From an uncultured Bacteroidales bacterium (GTDB lineage: Bacteria > Bacteroidota > Bacteroidia > Bacteroidales > UBA932), in NCBI GenBank assembly GCA_910585445.1, contig CAJUEK010000001.1, forward strand, positions 1 to 64,000: a DNA stretch of 64,000 nt. The letters run 5' to 3'. Numbering within the stretch: the first letter of the stretch is position 1; every line of letters starts with the position of its first letter. The translations under genes were made by a program, and so were the position numbers. This document shows positions 42,426 through 51,421 of the stretch, piece after piece. The notes below the pieces were generated by a model. The model was given only the letters and a program-made list of their open reading frames with translations. It had not been told where the DNA came from and searched no databases.

Positions 42426-44135
42426 TCACTCTTTTATGGCTTCCTTCCGTATTCTGACCCTGTCTTCCAAATCAGGTATCTTTCCTCCGTTCTTCTGGAG
42501 GGCCATATTCCAATACACGAACGCAAGGTCATATTCCTTCAAAGCATAGAGCACCTCCGCATAATGGTCCATTATGACCGCGCTGTCCTTCCCGCCGTAC
42601 AGCATCGCATGCTTGAAGAACGGCTTGGCCTCAAGAGCCTTGCCCTGAAGATAAAGAATCCAGCCAAACGTATCAAGATAAGTGGCATTGTCCGGCTCAG
42701 CCTCTATGGTCTTCTTGCTCATGGTATAGGCTTTCTTCAGTTTCTTGCCCTCCACGCTAAGATAATAGGCATAATTGTTCAGCACATATACATAGTCGGG
42801 ATTAATCTTGAGAGCCTTGTCATATGACTTGTATGCTTTTGGGGCATCACCCATCTCATGATATGCATCACCCATCGTTGACCATGCCCTCAATGTCCTG
42901 GCGCTGTCCTTCGGGAAAGTCCCTATAACTTCCCTGCATGCCTCTACAACCTTGTCAAACCTCTCCAGATTATAGTCTCCGACACTTGCCATCTCAATAA
43001 ATGCCGGTTCATCCGGAAAGCGCCTGAAAGCTTTGCGGCCCTCTGATGATAGCTCATCCCATTTCTGCGCATACATGAGAAATTCTATGAAATTGGCTCT
43101 GGCAGTAAGGCTTTCCGGGTACAGGTCCGCGCTTTTGCGGAAAGTTCCCTCAGCAATGTCATGCCTTCCGGTCGAATAATAATAGAAGCCGGCAGTCTGG
43201 AGCATAGTGCTGTCCACCGGATGGGCCTCAAGAGCCTTCACAAACACGGTGTCAAGCTGCGGCCTGAAAGTATTCAGGAATTTCGGCTCGGTCCTCTGCA
43301 CGATTGCCATCATATATTCAGTCTTGGCAGGGACAGGGCTTCCGGGGTCGGAGACGAATTTGTAAAGAATCGGGAAGTATGCATCATAGCGGCGCGTCAT
43401 CCGAAGCGCCTCAGCCTTCCCGAGCATTGCCGGAATATAGTCCGGAGCTATGTCAAGGGCTTCATCATAATAAGCTATGGCTGTCGTGTCATTGTACATG
43501 GACATCTGATAATCAGCCAAAGTTGACAGGACATATGGCGAAGAGTACTCTTTGTTATACTCTTCAAGAGACTGGAACGCTTCTTCCTGCCGGCCCATTA
43601 CACGCAGGAGATTGAACCTATAGACAGCAATTGATTCTGTCATGCCGAATACGGTCTTTATCTCATCCAGGGTCTCAAGCGCCTTGTCATATTCTTTCTG
43701 GGCTGAATAAAGTTCGGTGAGGTCAAAGTAAAGCTCGCTCTTCTTAGGAAAGTCCTCAAGGAGCTTTTCATATATCCCAATGGCAAGTTCCTGGCGGGCA
43801 GTCACGGCATACAGGCCGGCAAGCCTGTGACGGTACCAGAAATTATCTCCGTCCAATCTGACAGCCTCCCTCAGATACTCCTCTGCAAGTTCCTTCTCTC
43901 CCCTTGCAAATGATATTTGCGCAAGATAATACCATGCGGCATCATTCGTCTTGTCTTCTTCAATGATTCTCCTCAGGATAGTCTCCGCTCCCTTTATGTC
44001 GTTGCCGTCATACTTTTCCACCGCATCCACGAGCATGTTCCCAAGCCTGGCATCACTTCCTGACTGGGCGATGGCATGCCCTGCAATCCTGGAGAGCAAT
44101 AAAACCGACAGCAATATTTTCAAAAAAATCTTCAT
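42426..44135 (-). CDS. Periplasmic tetratricopeptide-repeat protein
   Basis: 569 residues. Signal peptide (MKIFLKILLSVLLLSRIAGHAIA). Many 34-residue TPR units, for example AAWYYLAQISFARGEKELAEEYLREA and TLDTFGWILYLQGKALEAKP near the end. Gene order TPR then peptidase-like is usual in Bacteroidota. It probably acts as a scaffold in envelope assembly together with the EnvC-like protein; no partner is shown by sequence. Confidence 0.9.
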   Translation of the reverse strand: MKIFLKILLSVLLLSRIAGHAIAQSGSDARLGNMLVDAVEKYDGNDIKGAETILRRIIEEDKTNDAAWYYLAQISFARGEKELAEEYLREAVRLDGDNFWYRHRLAGLYAVTARQELAIGIYEKLLEDFPKKSELYFDLTELYSAQKEYDKALETLDEIKTVFGMTESIAVYRFNLLRVMGRQEEAFQSLEEYNKEYSSPYVLSTLADYQMSMYNDTTAIAYYDEALDIAPDYIPAMLGKAEALRMTRRYDAYFPILYKFVSDPGSPVPAKTEYMMAIVQRTEPKFLNTFRPQLDTVFVKALEAHPVDSTMLQTAGFYYYSTGRHDIAEGTFRKSADLYPESLTARANFIEFLMYAQKWDELSSEGRKAFRRFPDEPAFIEMASVGDYNLERFDKVVEACREVIGTFPKDSARTLRAWSTMGDAYHEMGDAPKAYKSYDKALKINPDYVYVLNNYAYYLSVEGKKLKKAYTMSKKTIEAEPDNATYLDTFGWILYLQGKALEAKPFFKHAMLYGGKDSAVIMDHYAEVLYALKEYDLAFVYWNMALQKNGGKIPDLEDRVRIRKEAIKE

Positions 44136-44177
44136 AGTCTCATTAATGATAAAAATGCATTACGGGCATTAAACTTA

Positions 44178-44185
44178 CAAAAATA
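44178..44185 (-). promoter_or_regulatory. Promoter -7 box (TATTTTTG) of the TPR-envC-SDR operon
   Basis: Minus strand TATTTTTG, 42 bases before the TPR ATG. Confidence 0.4.
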
Positions 44186-44209
44186 ACACTCAAATTCGGG
44201 AAAAATGCA

Positions 44210-44217
44210 TAAGTTTG
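44210..44217 (+). promoter_or_regulatory. Candidate -7 box (TAAGTTTG) of the second sigma-factor gene
   Basis: TAAGTTTG on the plus strand, about 98 bases before the sigma gene start; divergent from the TPR promoter. Confidence 0.35.
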
Positions 44218-44314
44218 GAAAAAATCTGCCGATGATGCAACTATTATGGTCCGGATTGCATCTATTTCGGCGCAAGAAAAACAATTGCCTTTTCTGGACC
44301 CAATTTGATGAATT

Positions 44315-44857
44315 TTGGCGGAAGCATTTGATTTACAACTCATCCACTCCTGCATAAACGGAGACAGGGGGTCCCAGAAGGCCTTATATGACCGTCTGGC
44401 GCCCCGCATGTTCCCATTATGCATGAGATATGCCGGCGACAGAGCTGTTGCGGAGGACATGCTTCAAGACGGATTCATAACATTGTTTACCAGGCTTGAC
44501 AGCTATAAGGGGGAAGGTTCTTTCGAAGGATGGGCGCGCAGGATATTCGTGACTACGGCGCTGATGAGCCTGAGAAAGAAAGATGCCTTGAAAATGAGCG
44601 AGGAAATCGACTCGGCGCGCGGAATGAAAGCGGAAACGATGTCCCAGACCCAGGCGCTCAACTATAAGGAACTGATGGAACTCGTGATGGAGCTTCCTCC
44701 GGGATTCAGGACGGTGTTCAACATGTACGCCATTGAAGGATTCTCCCACAAGGAAATCGGCGACATGCTCGGAATCAGTGAAACAACGTCAAGGACGCAG
44801 CTAAGCCGGGCCAGGACATGGCTGCAGAATAAAATTAAAGAAAGAGAAAATGTTTGA
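44315..44857 (+). CDS. ECF-type RNA polymerase sigma factor (second locus)
   Basis: 180 residues. Region 2: RMFPLCMRYAGDRAVAEDMLQDGFITLFTRLDSYKGEGSFEGWARRI; region 4: LPPGFRTVFNMYAIEGFSHKEIGDMLGISETTSRTQLSRARTWLQ. The best start is a TTG at 44315; the ATG seven bases before it is in another frame and stops. It overlaps the next gene by eight bases, so the two are translationally coupled. Confidence 0.9.
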   Translation: MAEAFDLQLIHSCINGDRGSQKALYDRLAPRMFPLCMRYAGDRAVAEDMLQDGFITLFTRLDSYKGEGSFEGWARRIFVTTALMSLRKKDALKMSEEIDSARGMKAETMSQTQALNYKELMELVMELPPGFRTVFNMYAIEGFSHKEIGDMLGISETTSRTQLSRARTWLQNKIKERENV

Positions 44858-46106
44858 GGACAGTCATAATACGGATTTTGACCTTCTGATGAAGTCCATT
44901 CTTGAAAGCGGACAGGAAGATGTTCCTGAGCGCGTTTGGGAGGGCATCTCGGAAGAGCTCGACAGTCTTGCACGACGCAAGAAGGCCGCACTGTGGTGGC
45001 GAAGGGCCGCCATCGGTTCAGCGGCTGCAGCGGTTGTGGCTGTCGGGATGTTCCTCGGTTTCAACGGGACCCATATGCAGCAGGATGACAGCAATATGAT
45101 AGCTGTCGTTCCGCCGGTTCAGGAAAGTGACGGCAACATGACTTTGGCCAACGCAGAAGAGTTGCCTGCGGAACATATGGAAGTGAGGAGCAGTTTTGTA
45201 CCGCGTTCTGCCGCAGAATTTGAAACGGCCATTGATGAAGCTGCCGCAGATGCAGTGCAGGAGAAGCAAGAGCAGGACAAGCCAAAACAGGATAATACGG
45301 AAAAACCCGGTCCGGCAGAAATGAAGAAAGCCGATGAGGGAAGAGGCCGGAATCAGGAAACGGCCAAAGATCAAAGTCCGCAAGGCAGCATGACACTGGA
45401 AGACAATTGGAAAGAGACTCCGGAAGACGGTGATTTCAAGGCAGAAAATTCACGCGCATCTGTCGTCATATCCGGAATCACTGGAACGAACAGCACCCGC
45501 AGCAAGGCAAGGCACAATCTGATGAAACGCCCTACCGTACCTTCCACAAAGCCAAGGACAGGCATTACGGAAACCAGCACGAACACTACATACGGTATCC
45601 CGGTATCGTTCGGAGCGGGAGTGAAGGTTGACATTACGGAAAGATGGGCTGTCGGAGCGGGACTTAACTATACCCTGCTTACAAGGAAATTCTACGGGAC
45701 ATATACCAAGGCCACTGACGACGGCATAATCGAGATTTCACAGTCATCTGACATAAGGAATGTCCAGCATTATGTCGGAATTCCGGTAAACGCTTATTTC
45801 AACATCCTGAACAACAGGCATGTGAACTTCTATGCCTATGCCGGAGGAACCGCAGAAAAATGCATTTCTGACAGATATGAGGTGCTGAACGTAAACGGCT
45901 CTCCTATAATCCACAAGGAGAAAGCCAAGGGTGTCCAGCTTTCGGCAAACGTCGGAATAGGAGTGGAATTCATGCTCGGGAAATATGTCGGGCTGTATGT
46001 TGACCCAAGTCTCAGATATTATTTCGACAACGGGCAGCCTAAGAGCATAAGGACGGCCCAGCCTCTGATGCTCGGATTCGAGATGGGCATAAGGGCCCGC
46101 CTTTAG
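44850..46106 (+). CDS. Inner-to-outer membrane hybrid: anti-sigma-like N-terminus with C-terminal beta-barrel
   Basis: 418 residues. N-terminal 48 residues are cytosolic (VPERVWEGISEELDSLARRKK); one membrane segment at about 51-71; a 160-residue low-complexity linker rich in Glu, Lys, Gln and Pro; and from about 239 a PorT-like outer membrane barrel ending in PLMLGFEMGIRARL. No N-terminal signal peptide; the membrane segment would be the signal anchor. It probably holds the sigma factor (44315-44857) at the inner membrane while its barrel sits in the outer membrane. Such proteins are known in Bacteroidota but little studied. Confidence 0.75.
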   Translation: MFEDSHNTDFDLLMKSILESGQEDVPERVWEGISEELDSLARRKKAALWWRRAAIGSAAAAVVAVGMFLGFNGTHMQQDDSNMIAVVPPVQESDGNMTLANAEELPAEHMEVRSSFVPRSAAEFETAIDEAAADAVQEKQEQDKPKQDNTEKPGPAEMKKADEGRGRNQETAKDQSPQGSMTLEDNWKETPEDGDFKAENSRASVVISGITGTNSTRSKARHNLMKRPTVPSTKPRTGITETSTNTTYGIPVSFGAGVKVDITERWAVGAGLNYTLLTRKFYGTYTKATDDGIIEISQSSDIRNVQHYVGIPVNAYFNILNNRHVNFYAYAGGTAEKCISDRYEVLNVNGSPIIHKEKAKGVQLSANVGIGVEFMLGKYVGLYVDPSLRYYFDNGQPKSIRTAQPLMLGFEMGIRARL

Positions 46107-46109
46107 AAA

Positions 46110-46865
46110 TCAGCGGCGCCCTTCGATTATATTCCTTGCAAGAGTATTTGCGCATACGAAGTCACGGAGTTCCGTACAATCGGTCTCAAGAATGGTATGC
46201 CTGTCCCCCTGCCAAAGCATCGAGCCTTTGGAAATGAAGCCAATCTTGTCTCCTATTTCCAGAATGGAGTTCATGTCATGTGTATTCACGACCGTTGTCA
46301 TGTTGAATTCTTTGGTCAGGTCGCTTATCAGACGGTCAATGAGAATCGAGGTGTAAGGGTCAAGGCCTGAATTTGGCTCATCACAGAACAGATAAGACGG
46401 GTTTAGGGCTATGGCACGGGCGATTCCTACCCTTTTCTGCATACCTCCACTCAGCTCATTCGGATACTTGTTGTCAGAACCGGTCACATGCACCTTCTCA
46501 AGGTAATATCTTGCACGTTCCTTTTTATAGGCATCAGACCAGTCCGTGAAAAATTCCATCGGAAACATTACATTCTCCAAAACCGTAGCAAAGTCAAACA
46601 ATGCGCTTCCCTGGAAGAGAATGCCGATATTCTGGCGCAACTCTTTCTTTTCCTTATATGACATCTTTGACAGCTTCCTGTCACCATAGCATATCTCGCC
46701 GCTGTCAGGTTCAAGAAGCCCTATCAGGTTTTTCAGCAGGACAGTCTTGCCGGAACCGCTCGCCCCGATTATCATATTGCATTTCCCGGCTTCATATTCG
46801 ACACTGATATCTTTCAATACAGGTGTCCCGTCAAAACTTTTGTACAGGTGTTCAACTTTTATCAT
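46110..46865 (-). CDS. mlaF: Lipid-asymmetry ABC transporter ATPase, MlaF-like
   Basis: 251 residues. Walker A GASGSGKTVLLK, Q-loop ILFQGSALFDFATVLENVMFP, signature LSGGMQKRVGIARAIALNP, Walker B LFCDEPNSGLDP and H-loop NTHDM. The SALFDFATVLENV and GLDP pattern is typical of MlaF, which powers phospholipid transport between the membranes. It follows mlaE by 11 bases; no mlaD is seen in the window. Confidence 0.9.
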   Translation of the reverse strand: MIKVEHLYKSFDGTPVLKDISVEYEAGKCNMIIGASGSGKTVLLKNLIGLLEPDSGEICYGDRKLSKMSYKEKKELRQNIGILFQGSALFDFATVLENVMFPMEFFTDWSDAYKKERARYYLEKVHVTGSDNKYPNELSGGMQKRVGIARAIALNPSYLFCDEPNSGLDPYTSILIDRLISDLTKEFNMTTVVNTHDMNSILEIGDKIGFISKGSMLWQGDRHTILETDCTELRDFVCANTLARNIIEGRR

Positions 46866-46876
46866 GGTCTTGCCTC

Positions 46877-47623
46877 CTAATAAAGCATGAGCTGTGTGAG
46901 CACAAGGTCAAACAGAAGTATGAGAATGCTCGTTATTACTATTGATTTGGTGCTTGAATGCCCGACTCCGAGAGAGCCGCCCTTTGCATAAAAGCCATTG
47001 AATGCGGCTATTGATGATATCATGAAGCAGAAAACGGACATCTTGAAGCAGCTGTAGAAGACATAGAATCCATTGTAGCAGAACTTTATGCCCGTTATAT
47101 ATGATGCCGTCGATATTATCTGCGTAGTCTCAACCACCAACCAGCCTCCGACAAGTCCGAGAATGAGGCTGAGTAGCATCAGAAAAGGACTAAGAAGCGT
47201 AGCGGAAGTGATTTTCGGAAGCACGAGGAAGCCTGCGGAATTGACACCCATCATGTCCATGGCGTCAATCTGTTCCGTTATGCGCATGCTGCCTATCTCC
47301 GATGCGATGTTCGATCCCATCTTTCCGGCAAGGATAAGTGCTATCATTGTGGAACAGAATTCCAGAATGAGGCTTTCCCTGACCATATATCCGACATACA
47401 TCTTGTCAATGACCGGATTCTCAAGGTTTGATGCGGTCTGTATGACGAGTACTCCGCCTATGAAAACTGAAATGACTCCCACGATAAGTTTGGAAGAAAG
47501 TATGAGCTTATCGGATTCGTTCACAAACTGCCTCCAAAACAGACGCCACTTTTCCGGTTTCCTGAAAACCATTTTCAGGAACAGGAAATACTTTCCGACA
47601 GACTCAAAAAAAGTTTTTATCAT
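46877..47623 (-). CDS. mlaE: ABC transporter permease, MlaE-like
   Basis: 248 residues with about six membrane segments. MlaE features: GYMVRESLILEFCSTMIALILAGKMGSNIASEIGSMRITEQIDAMDMMGVN and YVVxPR-like LVLPKITSATLLSPFLML. Partner of the ATPase encoded next. First gene of the pair, promoter at 47647-47654. Confidence 0.9.
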   Translation of the reverse strand: MIKTFFESVGKYFLFLKMVFRKPEKWRLFWRQFVNESDKLILSSKLIVGVISVFIGGVLVIQTASNLENPVIDKMYVGYMVRESLILEFCSTMIALILAGKMGSNIASEIGSMRITEQIDAMDMMGVNSAGFLVLPKITSATLLSPFLMLLSLILGLVGGWLVVETTQIISTASYITGIKFCYNGFYVFYSCFKMSVFCFMISSIAAFNGFYAKGGSLGVGHSSTKSIVITSILILLFDLVLTQLMLY

Positions 47624-47646
47624 TTAAAAATTTATTTTTACCCGGA

Positions 47647-47654
47647 CAAATTTA
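47647..47654 (-). promoter_or_regulatory. Promoter -7 box (TAAATTTG) of mlaEF
   Basis: Minus strand TAAATTTG, 24 bases before the mlaE ATG. Confidence 0.5.
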
Positions 47655-47747
47655 CCACTTTTTTGTCTTTTTTAAAGAAGTTCCCGATTATTAAGGCAAG
47701 ATTTGGACAAGTGAAGCGACTTATTTAAAAACCAAATATTGACACTT

Positions 47748-49328
47748 ATGCTCATCACTGTTCATTGCGCAAAATGCGTCGGAATCAACGCCGTACCTGT
47801 AACTGTTGAAGTTGACATGGCCAGCGGCATAGGAATTCATCTTGTCGGGCTTGCAGATGCCGCAGTAAAAGAAAGCCTGCTCAGGACAATAACGGCCCTG
47901 CAGGCCATGGGATTCCGGATTCCAGGAAAAAAGATAGTCATCAACCTTGCTCCGGCAGACATGCACAAGAAAGGAAGCCTGTACGACGTTCCAATAGCAC
48001 TCGGAATAATCGCCGCTTCAAGACAGGCGGAACTGCGTCTTCTTGACAGATTCATGATTATGGGAGAACTTGGGCTTGACGGAAGCATACGCGATGTGCC
48101 GGGAGCGCTTCCGGCGGCAGAGCTTGCGGCTTCTGAAGGACTGAGAGGATGCATTCTTCCTGTAAATTCGGCTTTGGAAGCTGTCGAATACGGGAATATC
48201 GAGATCTATGGAGTTGATAATCTTTCAGATGTAATCAGGATACTGTCCGGGGAAGAAGAATGCACGGATCTTCTTGCATCAGAACGTATGCACACCCTCA
48301 AGGCAAATCTTCCGCCATCAGCCGCCCAAGGACATGTCAGCGGGACGAAAACCGGACAGGATATAATGGACTTTTCCGAAATCATCGGCCAGGAAAGTGC
48401 GAAGCGCGGGATAGAGATTGCAGCGGCCGGAGGTCACAACGTAATCCTGATAGGCCCTCCCGGCTCCGGCAAAAGTTCTCTGGCCAAAGCCATGGCCGGC
48501 ATATTGCCTCCTATGACAGCAGAAGAATCCTTGCATACAAGCAAGATATATTCAGTGTCAGGCAAAAGCAATCCGGTTGAAGGGCTTATGAAGCGCAGGC
48601 CATTCCGCTCACCACATTATAGTGCATCTGCCTCAGCAATGATAGGAGGCGGTTCCGACAACATAATGCCTGGCGAGATTTCGCTCGCACATAACGGCAT
48701 CCTGTTCCTCGATGAGTTTTGTGAAGCGCCCAAGAAAGTCCTCGAGGCATTACGCGCGCCGATGGAGGACAGGAAAGTAACGATTTCACGCCTGAAGGCA
48801 AAGGTGGAATATCCGGCAGGCTTCACACTTATAGCTGCCGCCAATCCGTGTCCGTGCGGATATTATGGAGAGGGAGACAGATGCAGCTGCACACCTTCAA
48901 GACGCCTGGCATACATATCAAAGCTATCCGGGCCTATAATGGACAGGATTGACATACAGCTTTGGCTCCATCCGGTTGACCCGAAAAAGCTCGTGGCACG
49001 TAAGCCGGAGGAATCCAGCGCAGAAGTGGCCGCACGAGTCCTCAAGGCAAGAGAGATTCAGAAAAGACGCTTTGCCGGTGAAGACATTTTCTGCAATGCT
49101 GACATGAACAGCCGCATGACAGGAAAGCATTGCCATCTTGACGGCAAGTGCAGAACACTCATGGAAAAGCTTATCGGAAGGATGGGACTTTCCGCAAGGG
49201 CGTGCTCAAGGATACTTAAGCTTGCCCGTACAATTGCCGATCTCGAGGCTGCGGAAACGATAACGGCCGCGCATCTCATCGAAGCCGCCGGCTACCGGTT
49301 CCTTGACAGACAGGGGCTGGAAATGTGA
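47748..49328 (+). CDS. comM: ComM/YifB-type AAA+ ATPase (Mg-chelatase-like)
   Basis: 526 residues from the ATG at 47748 (a TTG three codons earlier is possible). N-terminal LonC-like domain (GINAVPVTVEVDMASGIGIHLVGLADAAVKES), then AAA+ core with Walker A GPPGSGKSS, FRSPHYSASASAMIGGG, Walker B LFLDEF, a C4 zinc motif ANPCPCGYYG...CSC, and a C-terminal helical domain. ComM is a hexameric helicase used in branch migration during natural transformation. The stop falls at the edge of repeat remnant R5. Confidence 0.94.
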   Translation: MLITVHCAKCVGINAVPVTVEVDMASGIGIHLVGLADAAVKESLLRTITALQAMGFRIPGKKIVINLAPADMHKKGSLYDVPIALGIIAASRQAELRLLDRFMIMGELGLDGSIRDVPGALPAAELAASEGLRGCILPVNSALEAVEYGNIEIYGVDNLSDVIRILSGEEECTDLLASERMHTLKANLPPSAAQGHVSGTKTGQDIMDFSEIIGQESAKRGIEIAAAGGHNVILIGPPGSGKSSLAKAMAGILPPMTAEESLHTSKIYSVSGKSNPVEGLMKRRPFRSPHYSASASAMIGGGSDNIMPGEISLAHNGILFLDEFCEAPKKVLEALRAPMEDRKVTISRLKAKVEYPAGFTLIAAANPCPCGYYGEGDRCSCTPSRRLAYISKLSGPIMDRIDIQLWLHPVDPKKLVARKPEESSAEVAARVLKAREIQKRRFAGEDIFCNADMNSRMTGKHCHLDGKCRTLMEKLIGRMGLSARACSRILKLARTIADLEAAETITAAHLIEAAGYRFLDRQGLEM

Positions 49329-49330
49329 TT

Positions 49331-49356
49331 TGCACACATATACGATTGCGTCTCGG
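49331..49356 (-). repeat. Remnant R5 of the palindromic repeat family
   Basis: On the minus strand it reads CCGAGACGCAATCG then TATATGTGTGC, the linker plus left arm of H2 found in R3 unit 2 and R4. The core, H1 and promoter box are gone. It begins three bases after the comM stop. Confidence 0.6.
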
Positions 49357-49496
49357 TAACAATTATAACTGTCGTTGCTGTGATAATGAGTGTCGTGTTG
49401 TTCATCTTGGAATTACGTAATGCAAGGAGGGGAAGGACAAACTGGTATGATGAGCCGGTTTCAGGTATGCAGGTCAAAAAACCGCTAAATCCAGAC

Positions 49497-50291
49497 TCAC
49501 AAATTTGTCTGTCTTTTCCAGAAGGATTCAATGGTTTTGTTGAATTCCATAGGGACGTCCATATTTACGCAATGCCCAGCATTTTCAAAAACGACCATAA
49601 TACAGTCCGGCTCATTGGCTTTCCATGATTCTGTCAGTTCCAATTCCATCGGGATGTCGTATCTTCCGCAGCCTATAAGCAGTGGATAGGCCCTTTTTCC
49701 GGTGATGTGCCTGTTTACCATCTTGTTCAGATCCGCAAAGAACATAAACGACTTTTTGGGGAACCGTATGTTCATTGCAAAGAGCTCATCCTGGGCCTTT
49801 GGGGTATATGCGGAAATTTTCCTGTTTGCCTTTGCGAACCATTTGACTGAAATCATGGCTTTGAGCATCATCAGTATCTGTTGCGACCTGTTTTTCCTTT
49901 GTATGCTTATGTCGAAATTGTTGATATCGTATCCTCCGAAGCAGGCCAATGAACTGACGGCGTCAGGATAATGGTTGGCAAAATCCTGGGCCAATACCGC
50001 CCCCAAAGAAACCCCGACAATATGCAGTTTGTCTATGCCTTCCGCCTGCATGACACCAAATATCCATTCTGACATTTTGAGGATGCTGTCTCCTTTTCTT
50101 GTCTTCGAAGATAGCCCGTGCCCGATGATGTCGATTGCCAGTATGTTGTATTTGTCCCGGAAATATTCGAACTGTGTCTTGAACATCTCATGGGTGACGA
50201 ATGCAGCGTGGATGAAAAGCACCCATTCATCATGTCCTTCATTGCTTATAAAATATACAATCGGAGAACAGTCAGATATCTTGGTCTTCAT
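49497..50291 (-). CDS. Alpha/beta hydrolase
   Basis: 264 residues. Catalytic triad candidates: nucleophile Ser in GVSLGA (about residue 94), Asp in GRYDIPMEL and His in NAGHCVNMD. Oxyanion-region LFIHAAF and IDIIGHGLS. No signal peptide, so cytosolic. Substrate unknown. It lies 50 bases after a methyltransferase gene on the same strand and is probably co-transcribed with it. Confidence 0.85.
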   Translation of the reverse strand: MKTKISDCSPIVYFISNEGHDEWVLFIHAAFVTHEMFKTQFEYFRDKYNILAIDIIGHGLSSKTRKGDSILKMSEWIFGVMQAEGIDKLHIVGVSLGAVLAQDFANHYPDAVSSLACFGGYDINNFDISIQRKNRSQQILMMLKAMISVKWFAKANRKISAYTPKAQDELFAMNIRFPKKSFMFFADLNKMVNRHITGKRAYPLLIGCGRYDIPMELELTESWKANEPDCIMVVFENAGHCVNMDVPMEFNKTIESFWKRQTNL

Positions 50292-50340
50292 AAATAGTGT
50301 TTTACCTTGCGCTCACAATCACTCCTCTTTACCATGAGGC

Positions 50341-51057
50341 TCATTTGACGGCCCGGAAGACAGCTATGCTTTCCACTGTATCAACTTTTACGGTACGATA
50401 CATCTTTTCAAGCCTCTTCTTCAGGCTTTCTGCCGTTTCAAAAGGTGGGGTACAATATCCCTTAGGAGTGTATATGTTCCTGATTATCCAATCAGTACGC
50501 TTATTTTCTTTCATTACTGCAAAACAACCGCAAAACACACCTCCAGGCTTCAGTACCCTATAGGTCTCGTTATAGGCAGCACTTTTGTCCGGAAAAGCAT
50601 GGAATCCATTGAGTGACATGACTATCTCAAAACTCTCATCTTCAAACGGCATATTTCCGACATCTCCCTGTATGAAATCTATGTTTTTTATGTCAAGCCT
50701 TTCCGCAAATCGTTTCGCTCGCTGCATCATATCGGGGGAGTAGTCAAGACAGGTAATCTCGGCCTCCGGCAGTGTCCTGTACATCGGCATTGTGATTACC
50801 CCTGTACCGACAGGGACCTCCAGAAGTTTTCCTCCAAAATTTTCGGGTATATTGGAAAGGACCATTTCCTGATATTCCAGCGTCTTTTCCTTATCGAGAT
50901 TCCACACAAGCCCGCTGACGATTTTTCCCATAAAAGTGGAGCAGGTAATCATTCCGTCATAGAATGTCCTGTCGCCTCCGAGACCTTTATATGCTTGTCG
51001 TATTTCTCCTTTTCTGTCCATTGCTACCTTTATTTGCAGTTCCTTATCTGATTTCAT
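50341..51057 (-). CDS. Class I SAM-dependent methyltransferase (UbiE/Coq5-like)
   Basis: 238 residues. SAM motif LLEVPVGTGVITMPM near residue 80, then ITCLDYSPDMMQRAKR, FIQGDVGNMPFEDESFEIVMSLNGFHAF and VLKPGGVFCGC, the pattern of small-molecule methyltransferases. The acceptor is unknown; the alpha/beta hydrolase downstream may act on the product. Promoter box at 51131-51138. Confidence 0.85.
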   Translation of the reverse strand: MKSDKELQIKVAMDRKGEIRQAYKGLGGDRTFYDGMITCSTFMGKIVSGLVWNLDKEKTLEYQEMVLSNIPENFGGKLLEVPVGTGVITMPMYRTLPEAEITCLDYSPDMMQRAKRFAERLDIKNIDFIQGDVGNMPFEDESFEIVMSLNGFHAFPDKSAAYNETYRVLKPGGVFCGCFAVMKENKRTDWIIRNIYTPKGYCTPPFETAESLKKRLEKMYRTVKVDTVESIAVFRAVK

Positions 51058-51130
51058 GTTTCTATATGCAATTGCAGGTCATAAGTTATGTTCCGCACCA
51101 TTCCTTTCTGTACACAATCCCTATGCGTGG

Positions 51131-51138
51131 CAAAGATA
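51131..51138 (-). promoter_or_regulatory. Promoter -7 box (TATCTTTG) of the methyltransferase gene
   Basis: Minus strand TATCTTTGCC, 73 bases before the ATG at 51057. Confidence 0.5.
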
Positions 51139-51250
51139 GCGCAATTATCCTTATGGCTCAAAAAGCAATTCAAGAAGTTAAGTTCGCCATATAGTCTGAA
51201 CAGATAAGAGCGTAACGGTACTTTTCACGATATTTTAGATGACGCCCATA

Positions 51251-51417
51251 CTACGATTGCGTCTCGCATACATATACGCCCTGGCTTCGGCAAAACTTAC
51301 AAGCTTTGCTTCTGCTCTCGACTTTTGCTATATTTGTGCTTCGCACACATATACGAATGCGTCTCGGCAGAGTGAAAATAAATTTTCCCTCTGCTCTCGA
51401 CTTTTTCGTATATTTGC
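51251..51417. repeat. Promoter-bearing palindromic repeat array R4 (reverse orientation)
   Basis: Read on the minus strand from 51417: box CAAATATACG, core AAAAAGTCGAGAGC, H1 at 51394-51367 (GCAGAG/CTCTGC plus GAAAAT/ATTTTC), linker GCCGAGACGCA, H2 at 51353-51329 (inner stem TGTGC/GCACA), second core, a second H1 (GCAAAGC/GTTTTGC with one wobble), linker GCCGAAGC, then a TATATGTATGC arm joined directly to GAGACGCAATCG. Box period 80 bp. It lies upstream of tsaE. Confidence 0.8.
51409..51416 (+). promoter_or_regulatory. Promoter -7 box (TATATTTG) of tsaE
   Basis: CGTATATTTGC with only five bases before the ATG at 51422, so transcription should begin at the start codon (leaderless). Confidence 0.6.
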
Positions 51418-51421
51418 GGTC

